Below are positions 22,322 through 35,700 of a DNA stretch of 64,000 nt, in pieces (the stretch's first letter is position 1; each line of letters starts with the position of its first letter). Both the position numbers and the translations under genes were made by a program. The stretch comes from Pararge aegeria. Its lineage: Eukaryota > Arthropoda > Insecta > Lepidoptera > Nymphalidae. The stretch is taken from assembly GCF_905163445.1 (NCBI RefSeq), contig NC_053191.1:16864001-16928000 (forward strand). The letters run 5' to 3'. The notes under the pieces are model-generated. The model searched no databases, was not told the DNA's origin, and saw only the letters and a list, made by a program, of their open reading frames with translations.

Positions 22322-22502
22322 TTACCCGGCCAAGATTTTGTGGGCTCTTCTTAGACCAGGGCGCGTTGGAACCGTTGTAGCTTTAGGTTTAAGTTTGCGA
22401 ACGAAGTTATCACCATCCCTTTACCATTATGTAAAGATGTATGTATGAACGCTTCATAAGTGCCTGTGATAGGCCTACATAAATAAAGAAATTTTGAATT
22501 TT
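22322..22502 (+). repeat. LINE-like 3' tail (family T3)
   Basis: CCGGCCAAGATTTTGTGGGC, CAGGGCGCGTTGGAACC, GATAGGCCTACATAAATAAA then TTTTGAATTTT. The reverse copy is at 30530-30745 and a partial copy at 40925-41000. Confidence 0.7.
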
Positions 22503-23016
22503 ATTCCCCTCGGCTCTACACTCACATACCTTGACCTCTAGTCAGTATGATAAAAACTTACAGTCCTAATATAATAAAGATACTACTAACAATACCGATG
22601 GTGTCACGATCGTAAGTCCCAGGTAAAGCTCGCTTCATAGCTCTCAGACTGAGAAGCTACACAATATTATCTAGGAACAACCAAGAATTAACTTATTCAA
22701 CTAAGGTACACGGTAAACAGCCGTGATAATAGTCTGACGAGTTAAGCTATCATAATACGTAAATAATGATCCATTCTACGTTGTTATTACGTGAACGTAA
22801 GGTGTTTGAATAAATCCGTAACTTCCAAACTTAATATAATTTTAATAGCAGACGTTCTGAAATGATTTTATACAACGAGTGTAGAGATAAATTTACAAAG
22901 CGTACTTTTTTACGAAAATCTTAGCTAGGCATAATCTTTGGTTTGGAAATTATAAATGTACTTACTGATACGCCCGCGTTCTTTGTCCGCGTTTATTACG
23001 CATTTTTACAAATCCC
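22503..23016. other. Non-coding stretch, nothing recognised
   Basis: No ORF with coding character and no familiar repeat. Confidence 0.45.
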
Positions 23017-23532
23017 GTAGGGACCGTCAGAGACATTTTTCGCCCCGGGGAAAGAATTTTTCTTCTACCTCAGCTTTAACTGCCCCAACTGCCCGAGCAT
23101 TGACGTATGAGTGGAAATAATATTCAAATAATATACGTGTAATAATAAACGGGAGCGGTGATAGCCCAGTGGGCGGGACCCCGACTTCACTTTCGGGGGG
23201 CCGAGTTCGAATCCCAGGACGCTCCTCTTACTTTTCTAAGTTATGTGCGTTCAAAGCAACTAAAATATCAGTAGTGTCAACGGTAAAGGAAAAAATCGTG
23301 ACGAAACCTGCAAAACTGATAGCTGTAATCTCCATAATGTTCTCAAAAGGTCTCAAAGGAGACCCGTGTAGTAGGCCGGTAATGAGTTGATTTTATGAAA
23401 AACGGGAGTAAACTTCTCCTATTCCCTCCGTTGCCGTGCTTTGACAGGTGGACATGTTAATTTTATCCCATGTCAAGGGATATAGTTGGAGGATACATTT
23501 TTTGTCACCTAAATAAGCTAGCCGTGCTGGGT
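23017..23532. mobile_element. Degraded MITE (family M5) interrupted by a SINE
   Basis: Left half has GAGACATTTTTCGCCCCGGGG and right half has GTCAAGGGATATAGTTGGAG and ATAAGCTAGCCGTGCTGG. These are the mirrored ends of the family seen complete at 52973-53129 and 39908-40182. A SINE of 244 bp splits it. Confidence 0.65.
23156..23399 (+). repeat. SINE family B with clean target-site duplication
   Basis: Head CGGTGATAGCCCAGTGGGC, B box CGAGTTCGAATCCCAGG, body AAAATATCAGTAGTG and ATAATGTTCTCAAA. The direct repeat AAACGGGAG lies at 23147-23155 and 23400-23408, marking insertion into the M5 element. Confidence 0.85.
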
Positions 23533-23790
23533 TAGTTTGGTGACGATCGGAGCACTCCTATATTAGAACTGTCAAACTGTCAAATACAGCTTTTATTTAC
23601 TATGATGATATTCTATTGTTGGGTGTAGATAATGATCTTCACCGAGAAGAGAATGAATATGGAGAGAAATAAATGATTTAATATATTATGAGACTCAATT
23701 GAAAATTTAATGATGTACCTAAGTTTATTGTTTAAATAAAATAAAGTAAAATCTAGCCCGGCGAAGCGGGCTGAGTACGCTAGTACAAAA
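23533..23790 (+). mobile_element. Truncated Helitron-like element
   Basis: Shares TTTATTTACTATGATGATAT and CCGGCGAAGCGGGCT with the element ending at 20050. Starts abruptly next to the M5 end. Confidence 0.55.
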
Positions 23791-24653
23791 TAAAATAAAT
23801 CGCGCTTAAATACTATGCGTTACAACTGGTTTTCAAGCACGGAAAAATATGAAACTTGATTATTTCGATACGATCGGAAAAAAAAAAAATCGTGGTTGAT
23901 GAAGATTTTGGAATTACCCCTCTATACAACGTGTAACCGAATCACGAAAAACTGTTGACGGGTGCATAAGTATATTTCATAAGGAATCACCTGTAAAAAT
24001 ATTAAATCAAAGCATATTTATTTTTCCATACAAACTAATTCAAAACACCAAGTGTTTATTTATAACAACCCTATTGAAGATAAAATACCGACACGCGCAT
24101 AGTACCTACGCTACGCGACACGTACCTAATAAAGAAACTTTATTTTGATTTTACATGTAATGTTAGGGCTGTATTTTATCTCCATCAGTAACTATGACGG
24201 TGGTTTACTCAAAACTATTAGCGTTTCTATTTCACTGATAAGTCTGAGATAAAGTAAATGATGTACCTCCAAAGCTTGTGAAATAATATTTCGGTTTTCA
24301 TTTACACGTTTATTTCATATCACGGAATTATGCCCGAACATACATTAGAAAAAACATCCGAATTGATAACCTGCCCTTTTTAAATCGGCTAAAAATAAGA
24401 GATATGAATACGTCCAAACTCCAGTGTTTTCTTTCAACTCACTATATGACATCGTAAACCCACATCAATGTTTAAAATATGCGATGATTGTCACAAACAT
24501 ACCTTTACGACTTGTTAGGGAAATAAAGTCTATTTTAAATCCAAACAAACAATCACAATCTACTGTAAACATGATTATAGAAGCTCTCAATGAGTATGTT
24601 TTTTACATTCCACTACGAGTTTGCCCTCGAATGCAATCTCAATTGTCGGTAAG
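23791..24653. other. Non-coding stretch with one weak ORF
   Basis: An open frame from 24424 to the MITE at 24654 encodes CLKYAMIVTNIPLRLVREIK and similar text. It vaguely recalls retroelement gag helices, but it starts at GTG and has no supporting neighbour. I do not call it a gene. Confidence 0.3.
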
Positions 24654-24796
24654 CAGTGGCGTGCATGTAGCTTTTGACCAGGGTATGCATAAAGCAGAAA
24701 AAAGGCATAAAATTTACAAATCCTCCTACTATACGAGTTATATCAAAAGAATTGGGTAGCCAATGCTTTCGCGCATGTATGAAGTACACGCCACTG
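24654..24796. mobile_element. MITE family M1 (short subtype)
   Basis: Starts CAGTGGCGTGCATGTAGC and ends ATGAAGTACACGCCACTG. The 8-bp flanks match at only 5 of 8 positions, so the insertion is older than the 13598 copy. Confidence 0.65.
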
Positions 24797-24899
24797 GTGG
24801 TACGTGATGATACAGTCTAATATGGTAGCGCGCGAACCTGTTACGGAGTATGGTAGTGATACCCCTAATCAGTTTCTACGTGACATCACCGGAACACTA

Positions 24900-25090
24900 A
24901 ATCGCTTAGCGGCACGTCTTTGTCGGGAAGGTGGTAAACTGGTAACTAGCCACGGCCAAAGCCTCCCCCCACCAGACCAAAACAGAGAAAATTGAGAAAT
25001 TGCACCTGCCGGGAATCGAACTCGGGACTTCCTGCTTAAATTCACAGCGCTCACCGTTGCGCCAGGTAGGTCGTTAGTATGTAGTTGTTT
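24900..25090 (-). repeat. SINE family C (reverse)
   Basis: On the minus strand the head CGACCTACCTGGCGCAACGG TGAGC and B box CGAGTTCGATTCCCGGC are followed by GGCTTTGGCCGTGGCTAGTT and AAGACGTGCCGCTAAGCGAT, a very common lepidopteran SINE body. Confidence 0.8.
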
Positions 25091-25124
25091 AGATTGTGCA
25101 TTTTTTAGGTTACCTACATGCGAG

Positions 25125-25345
25125 GAAGGCGGTGATAGCCTAGTGGTAAGAGAGCTTCGGTTTATTTTTCGGGGTGGCGAGTTCGAATCCCAGTACAAAC
25201 CTCTAACTTTTCTGAGTTATGTGCGTTTACAGCAATTAAAATATCACTTGCTTCAACGGTGAAGGAAAACATCGTGAAGAAACCAGCATGCCTGAGAGTT
25301 CTTCATAATGTTCTCAAAGGCGTGTGCAGTCCATCAATCCGCATT
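25125..25345 (+). repeat. SINE family B
   Basis: GGCGGTGATAGCCTAGTGG, GCGAGTTCGAATCCCAGT, AAAATATCACTTGCTTCAAC and TTCATAATGTTCTCAAAGG. Confidence 0.8.
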
Positions 25346-25374
25346 GGGCCAGCGTGGTGGGCCTTTACCCTTCT

Positions 25375-25505
25375 AGTTTATTTCAAGTAGGCCTAGTTTA
25401 TAATCACTTTTGAAACGTCATGTCAGTCTGTTTGTAGTGACTCTATCTAGGATTCGGAAGGCAGATTCTAAGAAGCCGGCAAAAAACTCAGCAGATTGCT
25501 CTTTG
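25375..25505 (-). repeat. Family T1 repeat (reverse)
   Basis: TTATTTCAAGTAGGCCTAGT, ACGTCATGTCAGTCTG and GCCGGCAAAAAACTCAGCAG. Truncated. Confidence 0.75.
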
Positions 25506-26568
25506 TAAACATTACTCCTTAGTTTAAACACTTTAGAATTTATTGGAGTTATTTAGAGTGGGTAGCTTCCAAGCAGTCTTGTCGTTAAGATATTAATTTT
25601 TGTTATAGAATTAGTTACATAGGCAATTAGTTTTATACAGGAAAATCCTGGTATAAAAAGTAAATAAATCCTAAGTATATAAATGTAATAAAGTACATTT
25701 ATTACAGCGAGGTAAATTGCAAATGCAACTGATAAATTTTCTTGATGTACCTAGTAGAAATATAAGATTAATTTTCCACGACTACTTCCACTCGCTTTAG
25801 GTATTAGGTACGCACTCTCGCGTTGTCTTGTTTCCTCTCGAGAATGTAGATACGGGGTTTAGGCTTCGTCTACCTAATCAGATAAATACCTAATCGGTTT
25901 AGATACCAAAGCTGCGTCCCTAAGGGCCGATAAGGATGTCCTTTGTACTTAATGGTTTACCTGGAAATTCTATTGTAAGGAATAGGTATATGGTCACGAA
26001 TATCTCGGAATCGTTTATTGTTTATTTATTTAGGCCTTTAAAAATGTAAACCGATCGCTGTGCTCAGTTTAACTGTAGACGCCTCCACGAATAGATAGAG
26101 AAAACTATCTTTAACATTCAAAAGTCTTTAAGTGCAAACATAGAAATATATTTACCCGCGTCAACAATTTATTTGCTCACAAAAAAAATCGTAATAACTA
26201 ATGCCAAACGAATGCCAAGGAGTATAATAATAGGCTGACAGAAAGCATAATTCTAACAATAAGTCTTCTGACAGATAGTTTCAAGATACTCATAATTGAA
26301 TAAATAACTGTTGTGAAATACTTTTGAAATACATACTTAAAAAGTGGTTTTACAAAAGTGAAAAATGAAATTCAACGCTTAAGAAATACTTACGTGCTTT
26401 AATGTATAAAAACTGTTAAAAGTTAGATATAGATATTTGCTAATAAAAATTAACTGTTGGTGAAAACCATAGATTAAATAAAAAGTTATCAAAATATCAA
26501 ATATCAATAAAGTTTTCGCATCCAAATGACTTAAATAAGCTGATAGTGTTAAGAACTGTATTGAGAAA
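25506..26568. other. Region upstream of the P gene
   Basis: About 1 kb of mostly single-copy-looking AT-rich sequence before the start codon. It must hold the 5' untranslated region or its last intron, and perhaps the promoter. I see no convincing TATA box or initiator and do not place one. Confidence 0.4.
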
Positions 26569-26773
26569 ATGCCTAGATGGGTTAAACGTGTTAAAGAATG
26601 GAGTGGTGTGTCCAGGCAGCCGGAAACCCCTGAACTAAGCAGGAGCCAGTACTCCCTGGTGTCAGCTGGGGAGTTGACAGCTGAAGCTGTTCAAGTATGG
26701 CTGAAGTTGCCCAAGAAGATCAAGTATGACCCAGATTTGCAGCAGTTCCAGAAACGATATGAGAAGGAAATTG
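26569..26773 (+). CDS. OCA2: P protein exon 1 (residues 1-68)
   Basis: ATG context is gagaaaATGCC; donor gtgagt. It encodes the start of the cytosolic N-terminus (MPRWVKRVKEW...). A tyrosine-type sorting candidate, YSLV, lies at residues 28-31. It is followed by an 8.55-kb intron. Confidence 0.85.
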
Positions 26774-29700
26774 GTGAGTTGGTTTCCATTAATTTATGGC
26801 CTGCTACCTAGTACTTTTTATTCGTTAGTAGTTTGCCGTCAAGATTTCCAGAACCCTTTTCGTTTTTTTTTTTATTTAGTAGTAGTAGGAGCTTTTTGCA
26901 GAGATCATTCGGGAAAGTGCTACCACCAGGCTTTTTTCTGCCGCTAAGCAGCATTGTTGCAATGCTGTGTTCCGGTCTGAAGGGCGTGGTTGCCGGTGTA
27001 ATTACAGGCCAAAAGGCTTCGCACCTACCCCAGAAATTGATGGACACGGAGCGTCATTTGCAGGGCTTGCTCCTTGCATGCCCCGTGAAGTGTAAATGCT
27101 CTGTTTATAGGCGTTGGTTTCCCACTTATCATCAGGTGGGTCATCTGCTCAGTCCAACAATAATTACTCTAAAAAAACGAAAGAAAGATTTTTTATTTTA
27201 TAACGGTCCCGTGTACTTGGTCCGCGTTGATTACGTTATTCTCTGTCCTTGCAAATAACTCAATTCCAATAATCAAGCATTGGACGTAAAGTAACAATTA
27301 CAAAACACACTTGGATTTTACCGTATCAGAAATATTAGGGAAAAGAAGAAATTAATGAAAAGTTAAAAAAAAACTAATTTCGGGGGTTGACTGCTCAATA
27401 ACTTGAACGGGTTTAGTTTCCGGAAGGAAATCTGTTTCGGATACTTAGGATATTTTGAGAAGTAAATTGGTGTCTTTGTTTCTATGAACTTATGCTCTCC
27501 TAGTACTATCGATTAGATATTGTGTACTTATTTTTAGGAATCAGATCATATACCTGCCCGCCCCTTAACTACCATCGATTGAACCAGTATTCATTTTATA
27601 TTCTTTTACGTTTTGCTTCAGTATTAATAAACCTTATTTTTAGGAGGTCAAGGTCGGTCAAATTAAACTGTTATTTTAAAACAATACCGCTTTAAGCGAT
27701 GATCGTTAGCCCCTTGCAAATATTACCTAAATAATATTAGTATAACTATACTGTTTCTATCTACTTGAATTATTTGTTTAAAATGATAATAATAATGTCA
27801 AGAATAAAGTAGGTACACAATTATTCCCAGTGTCCTTTCGTGGGTGGATCGTGCTCACGTAATTAATGTGTTACTGTGTAATGACCACCTGCAACTATTA
27901 AAAAAGCCGGACACGAATTTGAAAATAATTGAGAAGCTTAAAAAATAATGGAGGTTTAATAATGCGTGTTTTGTTCGGTATACGCCCGGCAGATTGGTAA
28001 CTAACCAATCTGCCCTTAGTCACGAGACACGATGCGAAGCAAAATTTGTTCTTTATCATTTATCTTTAAAATTTGTTGCTATGCATGTTAGACAAAGATT
28101 GGCGAAAAATCAAATTATACAATCTGTTAAAATTCTTAGGTAATTTCTTAAAAAAGAGATGGGCAGAAATTAATGGGAGAAAATTTAATAATGAAAAAGA
28201 GACCCTTAATGAACATGTACCTAGAGCCCGCACGTTTGTGTAAGAGAATGGAAACTTAAGGCTTTTTAGACCTAAAAAGTGCTGTTAAAAAACAAGTTGT
28301 AATGCATAAAACCATTATCAAAACCTCGTAAAGCGTAATAGGTAGTAGATTTTTCAACAATGGAGTACGTATGTCTTAAGTTACGGGCATCTGGATATAT
28401 CCCAAGCAAACGTGGGTGTGAGGGGCGCCCAAAACGAAGAAAGCTTTAACCCTGAGTTTAATACTCTTCTTTTCGCACCTCGCGAGGCAATAAAATAAAG
28501 TTTCGAAGGATTATTTTTTACTCTATGGTTCGCGCTTCAGGCTCTGGTGAGTGACAGATAAAGCAATATAAAAATGAACAGATATATTCAGATATGCCGA
28601 GCATTTAAAATATGTTCGCTTCCTTATTCAAATCATAAAAGCTCCCAGGGACTCCAGTACAACATTACTTACCCGCTAAGCCTATATAGGCTGTGTTGAC
28701 GTTATGTAATGAGGCATTGCTGAGCGTATAGTGTGAAAAGCATAATATTTAGGTGTAGGTATCACAAGGTATATTATGGAACTCCTAGTTGACCAACCGT
28801 GTGCTCATCTTGTTCTTGGCACGAAAATAGATCTTTAAGCACAAATGCAACCAATTATACAGTATATACAAATCGTTGAACCACATAATACGAAACTAAC
28901 TTATATTAAAAACAAAATTCCTTTATCATTGCATAAAATTCAAACTACTACTAAAAACTAACTTATATTAAACAAAATTCCATTATAATTGCATAAAATT
29001 TAAAGCAATATTAAGTTGGTATTTTTGAAACTCGTAAGGTTACATCCCGGTGTCCAACAAATTTGGAACTTTTGGGTAATTCATTACTAAGTAACGTAGG
29101 TATACCAAGGCACGCAGAAAAGATAGTGTCAAAATTTTAACTTGAAAAAAGTCGTACACTCGTTACCCACTTTGATCTTTGTCAATCGATGTTATGATGT
29201 ATGATTTATGCTGTAGTAGCTAGGTCACACCACCTTGAAACGTGTCCCTGGACTGCAGGACGCGAAGACAACTAAAAATTAAAATAGGCTCACGTGACCT
29301 TAAATACCTAAAAACAGAAATAAACACGCAATTTTAAACAACAATAACAAAAAAAAAGTGTGTCAGCCAAGGTCTTTGTTCTATTAACAGTATAACAGAT
29401 TTTCCTCGTGGTCTAGGACTTGAAAAAAATATAAAAATAGTTACCTATAGATAAGTGAATTATTAAATGAATAACAATTGGACGGTTTTTAATAGAATCC
29501 AATGTTCAGTGAGGTCGTTTTGTGTTAGGGCCCTTCAAATGAACGTGGCATAACATCGAAATATCTATTTAAGTGATAGCGTGGTGGACTACGGCCTAAA
29601 CCCTTTTCTATATGGGAAACCTGCACTGGGCCGGTAATAGTTTGATATGATGATGACGACGACGGAGGTGTGCTTGTAAGCGGGCCGCTTACGTACAAGA

Positions 29701-32700
29701 TAGAAGAATTCTAAAGATTGTTAAACTGTAAAATAATGTTGGAAAAGAGTTATCTGCTGAATTTATTTTTTCGGCTTCTTCTCAGTAAGCCTCCTTCGCA
29801 ACCGGTGGTAGAGTCATTACAAACAGACTGACTTGACGTTACAAAAGTGTTAATAAAGTAGGCCTACTTGCAATAAATGAATTTTGAATTTTGGATGTTA
29901 TATATTATTGGAACTGGTCACTGATTTGCGAGGAGCCTTAGTCCAAGATTTGTTCGCTCGCAATCGAGTAGTCGTTTTCGCATATCAAACTCTGTATCTT
30001 CAAAGTAAAATGGATCTAATGTCGCTCGTTTTGGAGTCGATAATCCGGTACTTCTGATTGTTGTTTAACAAACGCTGTGTTAATTTTTTTTAAGAAAATT
30101 TCAGCTTAAATGCAATGTTATAAGATCAATTTTTCTCGGACGTTCGATTATTCCATACTCGAAAACGACTCCTCTATTGCGAGCGAGTAAATCGATACAG
30201 ATAGTCGACATCCGATATTTAGATTCATCTGTGGTTAACTATAACCACCTTATTTGTATTTACTTACAAATAACATACGCTCAAAGTTAAAGTAAAATTA
30301 CAAACAAAATTAGTATGTTCATGAACAAATGTTTACAGTAAAAATTATTCCGCGACGCGTAATCGGACCTTGAGTTATGGTGTTAGATGTCAAATTAGGT
30401 GAAGTTGATATTTAGTAAATCAACAAATCATTGTTATCAACTACCTACCAAGTGTATTTACATTAACAAAACTACTGCGTTTTCTCTTTTTGGAGTTATG
30501 ACGTGTTTTTTCTAGCTTTTAATGTATATTATTAAATTCAAATTCAAAGTTCTTTATTCATGTAGGCCTATCACAGGCACTTATGAAGCGTTCATACATA
30601 TAATATGTTTACATAATTGTAAGGGGATGGTGATAACTTCGTTCGCCAACTTAAACCTAAAGCTACGAAGGTTCCAAACGTGCCCTGGTCTAGGAAGAGC
30701 CTTCAACAAACTTAGCCGGGTAGTTTTTTTTTGTTATCACCATCTCACAGTAAATTTATATTAAGCTATGAAGTTAGAGAAATTCACACGTTATAATAGG
30801 ATTTTTATGTAAGCTTACGTTTTATGTAAACTTTGAACTTATTGAGAGACATCTCAAAGATTTCATTCGGTAATTTGTTATAAAATAATTTACAATTGCC
30901 CTTGAATGAATTAGCAATTTTATGTAGCCTAGTAAACTGCACAACGAGTTTATTTTTGCTTCTAATATTTATATTGTCCATTTTTTTTTAATTTTGTTAT
31001 ATTTTTATGGACATAAATTAAATTTTAAATTTTTCAAATTAGTAACCCGCCCCGACTTTACACGGGTATGAATTAGAAAAAAGAGTAAAGTTATTGCCGA
31101 GAGCAATGGCGAAAAAGTTGTTGGTAGAATTCGTGAGCGTCTACAAATATGACTTATGCAGATTTTTTATATTTTTTAAAATTATGATTATGACTCGCCT
31201 AAGTGTGGAAACAAAATCATATTATATCAATACTTAATATTAATACTCAATTATAAACTAGTCTTAAGATTAAGGCTAAGGTTAAAGATGAAGATAAATC
31301 AGCTTGGTTTAGCGCCATGGGCTCCCCGCACATATTCAATATTATTGTCAATATAAATATCCTAACTAATAGTAAAAATGCGAAAGTGTGTTTGTTTGTC
31401 CTTGCTTCACAGCCTTACTAAACAACCAATCGACTTGATTTTTGGAATAGCGTTATTTAAAATGACGAAAAGTGACCTTCGCTACTTTTTATCCCAAGAA
31501 AACAAGAGGTTTCCACTGGATTTGTAAAAAACCGTGTAAGGACGCGGGCAACAGCTACTTTACAATATTTTTATCCATCACACTACGATACCTATTTACA
31601 TACGCATTACATACAATATTAATGACAATATAACGATTAGTGTCAATATTATTGACGTCTGCAGGGTGCCATAATGTGCGTTTCGAATGCTAGCATTTAA
31701 TGCTACCGGTAAAGTGCCGTGCTAAATCGGTGTAATGATTATTATAATCGTTCTGGTCGCCTCGCCGAACCGGCTCGCACCGGTTTAAAAATAGCGTCTC
31801 CTACACATCTGCTTGGAAGCAAGTCAAAAACGAACAAAATACAAAGTAAGTGCGTGTTTGTAAACATACAAACCGGAAAGCGGCCATTCTCTCGGTGACA
31901 GTCGATCGAAGTCGACCCACTCGTTTTTAGTATGTTTTTACTTTTAACTACTGGGTCGATTTCGATCGATCCAAATGCACGTCTTTGTCCTTCCGACGCA
32001 ACAAAAAATTTCCAGCAATTTTTAGAAAAGCAGTATTTTAGTAAAACGACGTGGTGTTTTCAGACAAAATCGGTCCAGTTGTTTTAAATTTAAAAATAAA
32101 ATTTAAATCATAAGCTTCTAAACAGCGACTAAGTTCAGTCGAATCAAAATCAGTCCATATTTTTTTAGGAATTACTAGGTAATTTAGTAACAACATCAGC
32201 TTCCAAAAAGCAAATCGGCGGCTCCTCCTATTACCAAATCGGCCCAGTGGTTTAAAAAATTGTAATTTAGTAGAAACATCAGCTGATAAAGAGCAACGTG
32301 GCGGCTTTCTTTTGATACAACATCGATCAAATCGTTTTAAGTAAATAGGTAACCTAGAGAAATAAATGCAGAGCCCCTTTGTGACTTGGAGACTAAGATA
32401 AATTTATATATAGAAAGTTAGCTCTCATCTTACGAAAATAAATATTAAAATCGGTCCAGTAATTTTCGTTAAACTGTTTACTTAGTAAAAACATTAATAA
32501 AAATGGATTGCTTCAGAAATGTGGCCACTCCGCTTGGGGCAGGAAACAGCTATACTTTATGAAAATCGGCTCAGTAGCGGCTAGTAGTATTTTAAAGGTA
32601 AAATTAAAATAATAAATATCAGCACCGCGCCATCTTCTGACTGTTAGTTGCTATAGATTATAGCTTAGGGGGTATAGCTGTTCATATAAAAATCGGCCCA

Positions 32701-35700
32701 GTTGTTTTTAGATTTTTTTTTAATATAGTCCAAGTTGTACAGTGTACTACGGAATCCTAAAAACCTTGAAGTAACCAAACACTGGCTACACAGATTAATT
32801 ATCATATTCCGATGACCAACAACAATGGCACTTGTAACTTTAACCAAACAGCCTTTATGGTTATTTCCACTTCCCATAATTGGTGTCACGAGGTTATATC
32901 ATCAATATCACCATGATACTATAGGAGTAATAGGAGCATAGGAGTAATCGATTTAGAGATAATGCCTTCCACACTGCTCCAATGGGGATTGATGGGCTTT
33001 CATAATTATAATTTTTTGACGGCCGACTGGCCCAGTGGGCAGCGACCCTGCTTTCAGAGTCCTAGGCCGAGGGTTCGATTCCCACATCAGGAAAATGTTT
33101 GTGTGATGAACATAATTGTTTTTCAGTGTCTGGGTGTTTATCTGTATATTATAAGTATTTATCTGTATTCTATTCATAAAATATTCAACAGCTATCTTAG
33201 TACCCGTAACACAAGTTACGCGAAATCTCTTGGTGGCCAGTCATTGTCGATAGGTTGATTACTAGCTACGGACAAAGCCAAAAATTCAGAAATTTTAAAT
33301 TTCCAAATTGCCTCAGGCGTCGAACCGGGGATCTCCCACTAAAAGATCAAGCGCTCTCCACTGAGCCAGAAAGGTCGTCTCTGTTTTTATCTATACTTGT
33401 CTGTACCTACTTATAGTAAATCTGTAACATCTTAATAAATATAAATCTCCTGTCACGATGTTTGTCCGCGATGGACTCCTAAACTACTTAATCGATTTTA
33501 AATTAAATTGGCACACAGTGAGCAGTTTGGTCCAACTTAAGAGATAGGATAGCTTAGATATTTCATTATAGTCGCAATTTTATTTTATTGCAAATTATTT
33601 GTCTATAATTAATTGACAGTCACATGTACTCATTTAAGGCTTAGCGATACTGAATACGATAAAAACAAAATCAAACGCAGACGAAGTCGCGGGTAACAGC
33701 TAGTAATATTATATAAAGTAATAATTAACATAAACATTCTGTAGATTGAAGATTTGTTAAAAAATGATTGCGGTGCACTCTATAATCGATACTGAAGCCA
33801 AAACTTTTTTTTTTCTTTTTTATCTGTACGTCCACATCTTGGTCGTGCATCACCCCGAACTCCGAAGCTACTGAATGATTTAAAATAAAACTTGGCAGGA
33901 TTTGAGTTCATACTACGACATCAACATTAAACTTATTTAGGTATAACGGCAGGTTGTGGACTATTTAGCAGTAAATATTCTGTGTCTCGTTGTTCTCGCG
34001 TGAAACCGCAGGGCACAATTAGTTTATTAATGTTTATACAATGTTATATGTGGAACAATTGGCCCGAAAAGCGATCGTCCCGTGCCACAACGCCCGTACC
34101 CGCTACACCTGCTATTTTTTTATCATATCATGCATAATCACTGTTCAAATATTCCATTTAAAACTTATTGCGTGGGCATTATTTAACATGTAACCCATTA
34201 AGGTAATAACAAATAGGTAAAGACCATTCTGGGAAACTGACTTCTAATTGGAATCCTATTATATATATATATAAATATAATTATGATATAATATGAAATA
34301 TTATAAACGTCAAAGTGTGTATAATTGTTACTCAATCACGCAAAAACGACTGCACGGATTTGGATGAAATTTGACATTCATGTAGAATTTGAGATGGAAA
34401 AGAACATAGGCTACCTTTTAAACCGTTTCCTTAAGTAGTTCCCTAGGGAAAATTGAAAATTGTTTACGAGCGGGCAGACAGGTTTGAAATTTGGTATGCA
34501 TGTCACTTATTTAATGCAAAAGACTTTCTATACAGATCTCTCAAATAGTTCCCATGGAAAGGTTAAAAATTGTTAACGAGTCGAAACCCACGCAGACGAA
34601 GTCGCGGGCAGAAGCTAGAATTAAATAGAATTTAGTACCACTACTGTCTACTATGTTAGTATCACCTGTCACTGATTTTGTCCTCTGCAATTTGGTTGCT
34701 TGGCAAAGATCGCTTTTTAACGATAGATTGCAATTGTACAACTTAATTTCATATGTCGTTTTATGTCGTTGTTGTATGTGTTTCTTTAGGTTATCGTTAG
34801 TAAAACAGGTATTTCTTTATTTTTAGATCTAAAATCAAAAAATCAAATTTCATGAAGGATGAAGGATTTTATACAAACTTTCTTAGCGGATGCCTACGTT
34901 GTTATGACTGTCTGTGTGCAAAATTTCAGCCCGATCAGTCAAGTGGTTACAGCTGTGCGTTGATAGATCAGTCAGTCAGTCAGTCACCTAAAAATAAAAA
35001 AGCCTTTTAATTCTGGCTTACAGTACATAGACATTAGATACATAGGAATTCATATTATGATTTTACGTGAAAACATAAAATACAAAGAAAAGAAATAAAA
35101 AATAAACAAAAAAAATAAATAAATATAAATCTTATAGATATATAAACATTTAGATCATACAAGGAACTCCATTAGTCCATTGTTAAACAAAATAAGAAGT
35201 GATTCATGGTCTCCGCGATACAGGCTACCTAGTGTGGGGACCACAAGCAATCTTTTCGAAAATAAAGTAACTTTATTTTTATTTATTTTCTCGTGCATAA
35301 CGGAAATTTTCTTTTTTATTTCCAGCAAGTAACCAAGAAAACATACCATTGAAAGTCAAGAACGGTGCTACGCCGGAATCGAAGCGGCTGCCTCTGGTGA
35401 AGTCGGCGCCCCACCTGAACAATAATAGGGTGGAAGAGATACCCAACATCGATGGGAAACTGGATGGCGTTGAAATTCATAATCCGGCAAAGGATCGAGG
35501 GTGTGTTGTTTTCTTATAATTACAGCTGTTACCAGTTTTTTTAATCTTTCCGCGGTAAAGGTTTTGGTCTAGGATAAGAAAATGTTAAGATATGTCTCTA
35601 GTAGGGCTAGCATGCGCCACGAGAATATTAACACTATCCGTATCACGTCTTAGTTCTACAGAAAGAGATGGGATAATCGATAGACATAATCTCGGTGCGC

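Noticed and set aside
23156..23230. Possible tRNA gene
   Set aside because: Head of a SINE with a target-site duplication.
24424..24759. 111-codon ORF with weak retroelement gag flavour
   Set aside because: Begins at GTG, its 3' third is a MITE, and no neighbouring retroelement parts are present.
33300..33375. Possible tRNA gene (A- and B-box-like)
   Set aside because: Acceptor and anticodon arms do not pair, and the text continues into a SINE body.
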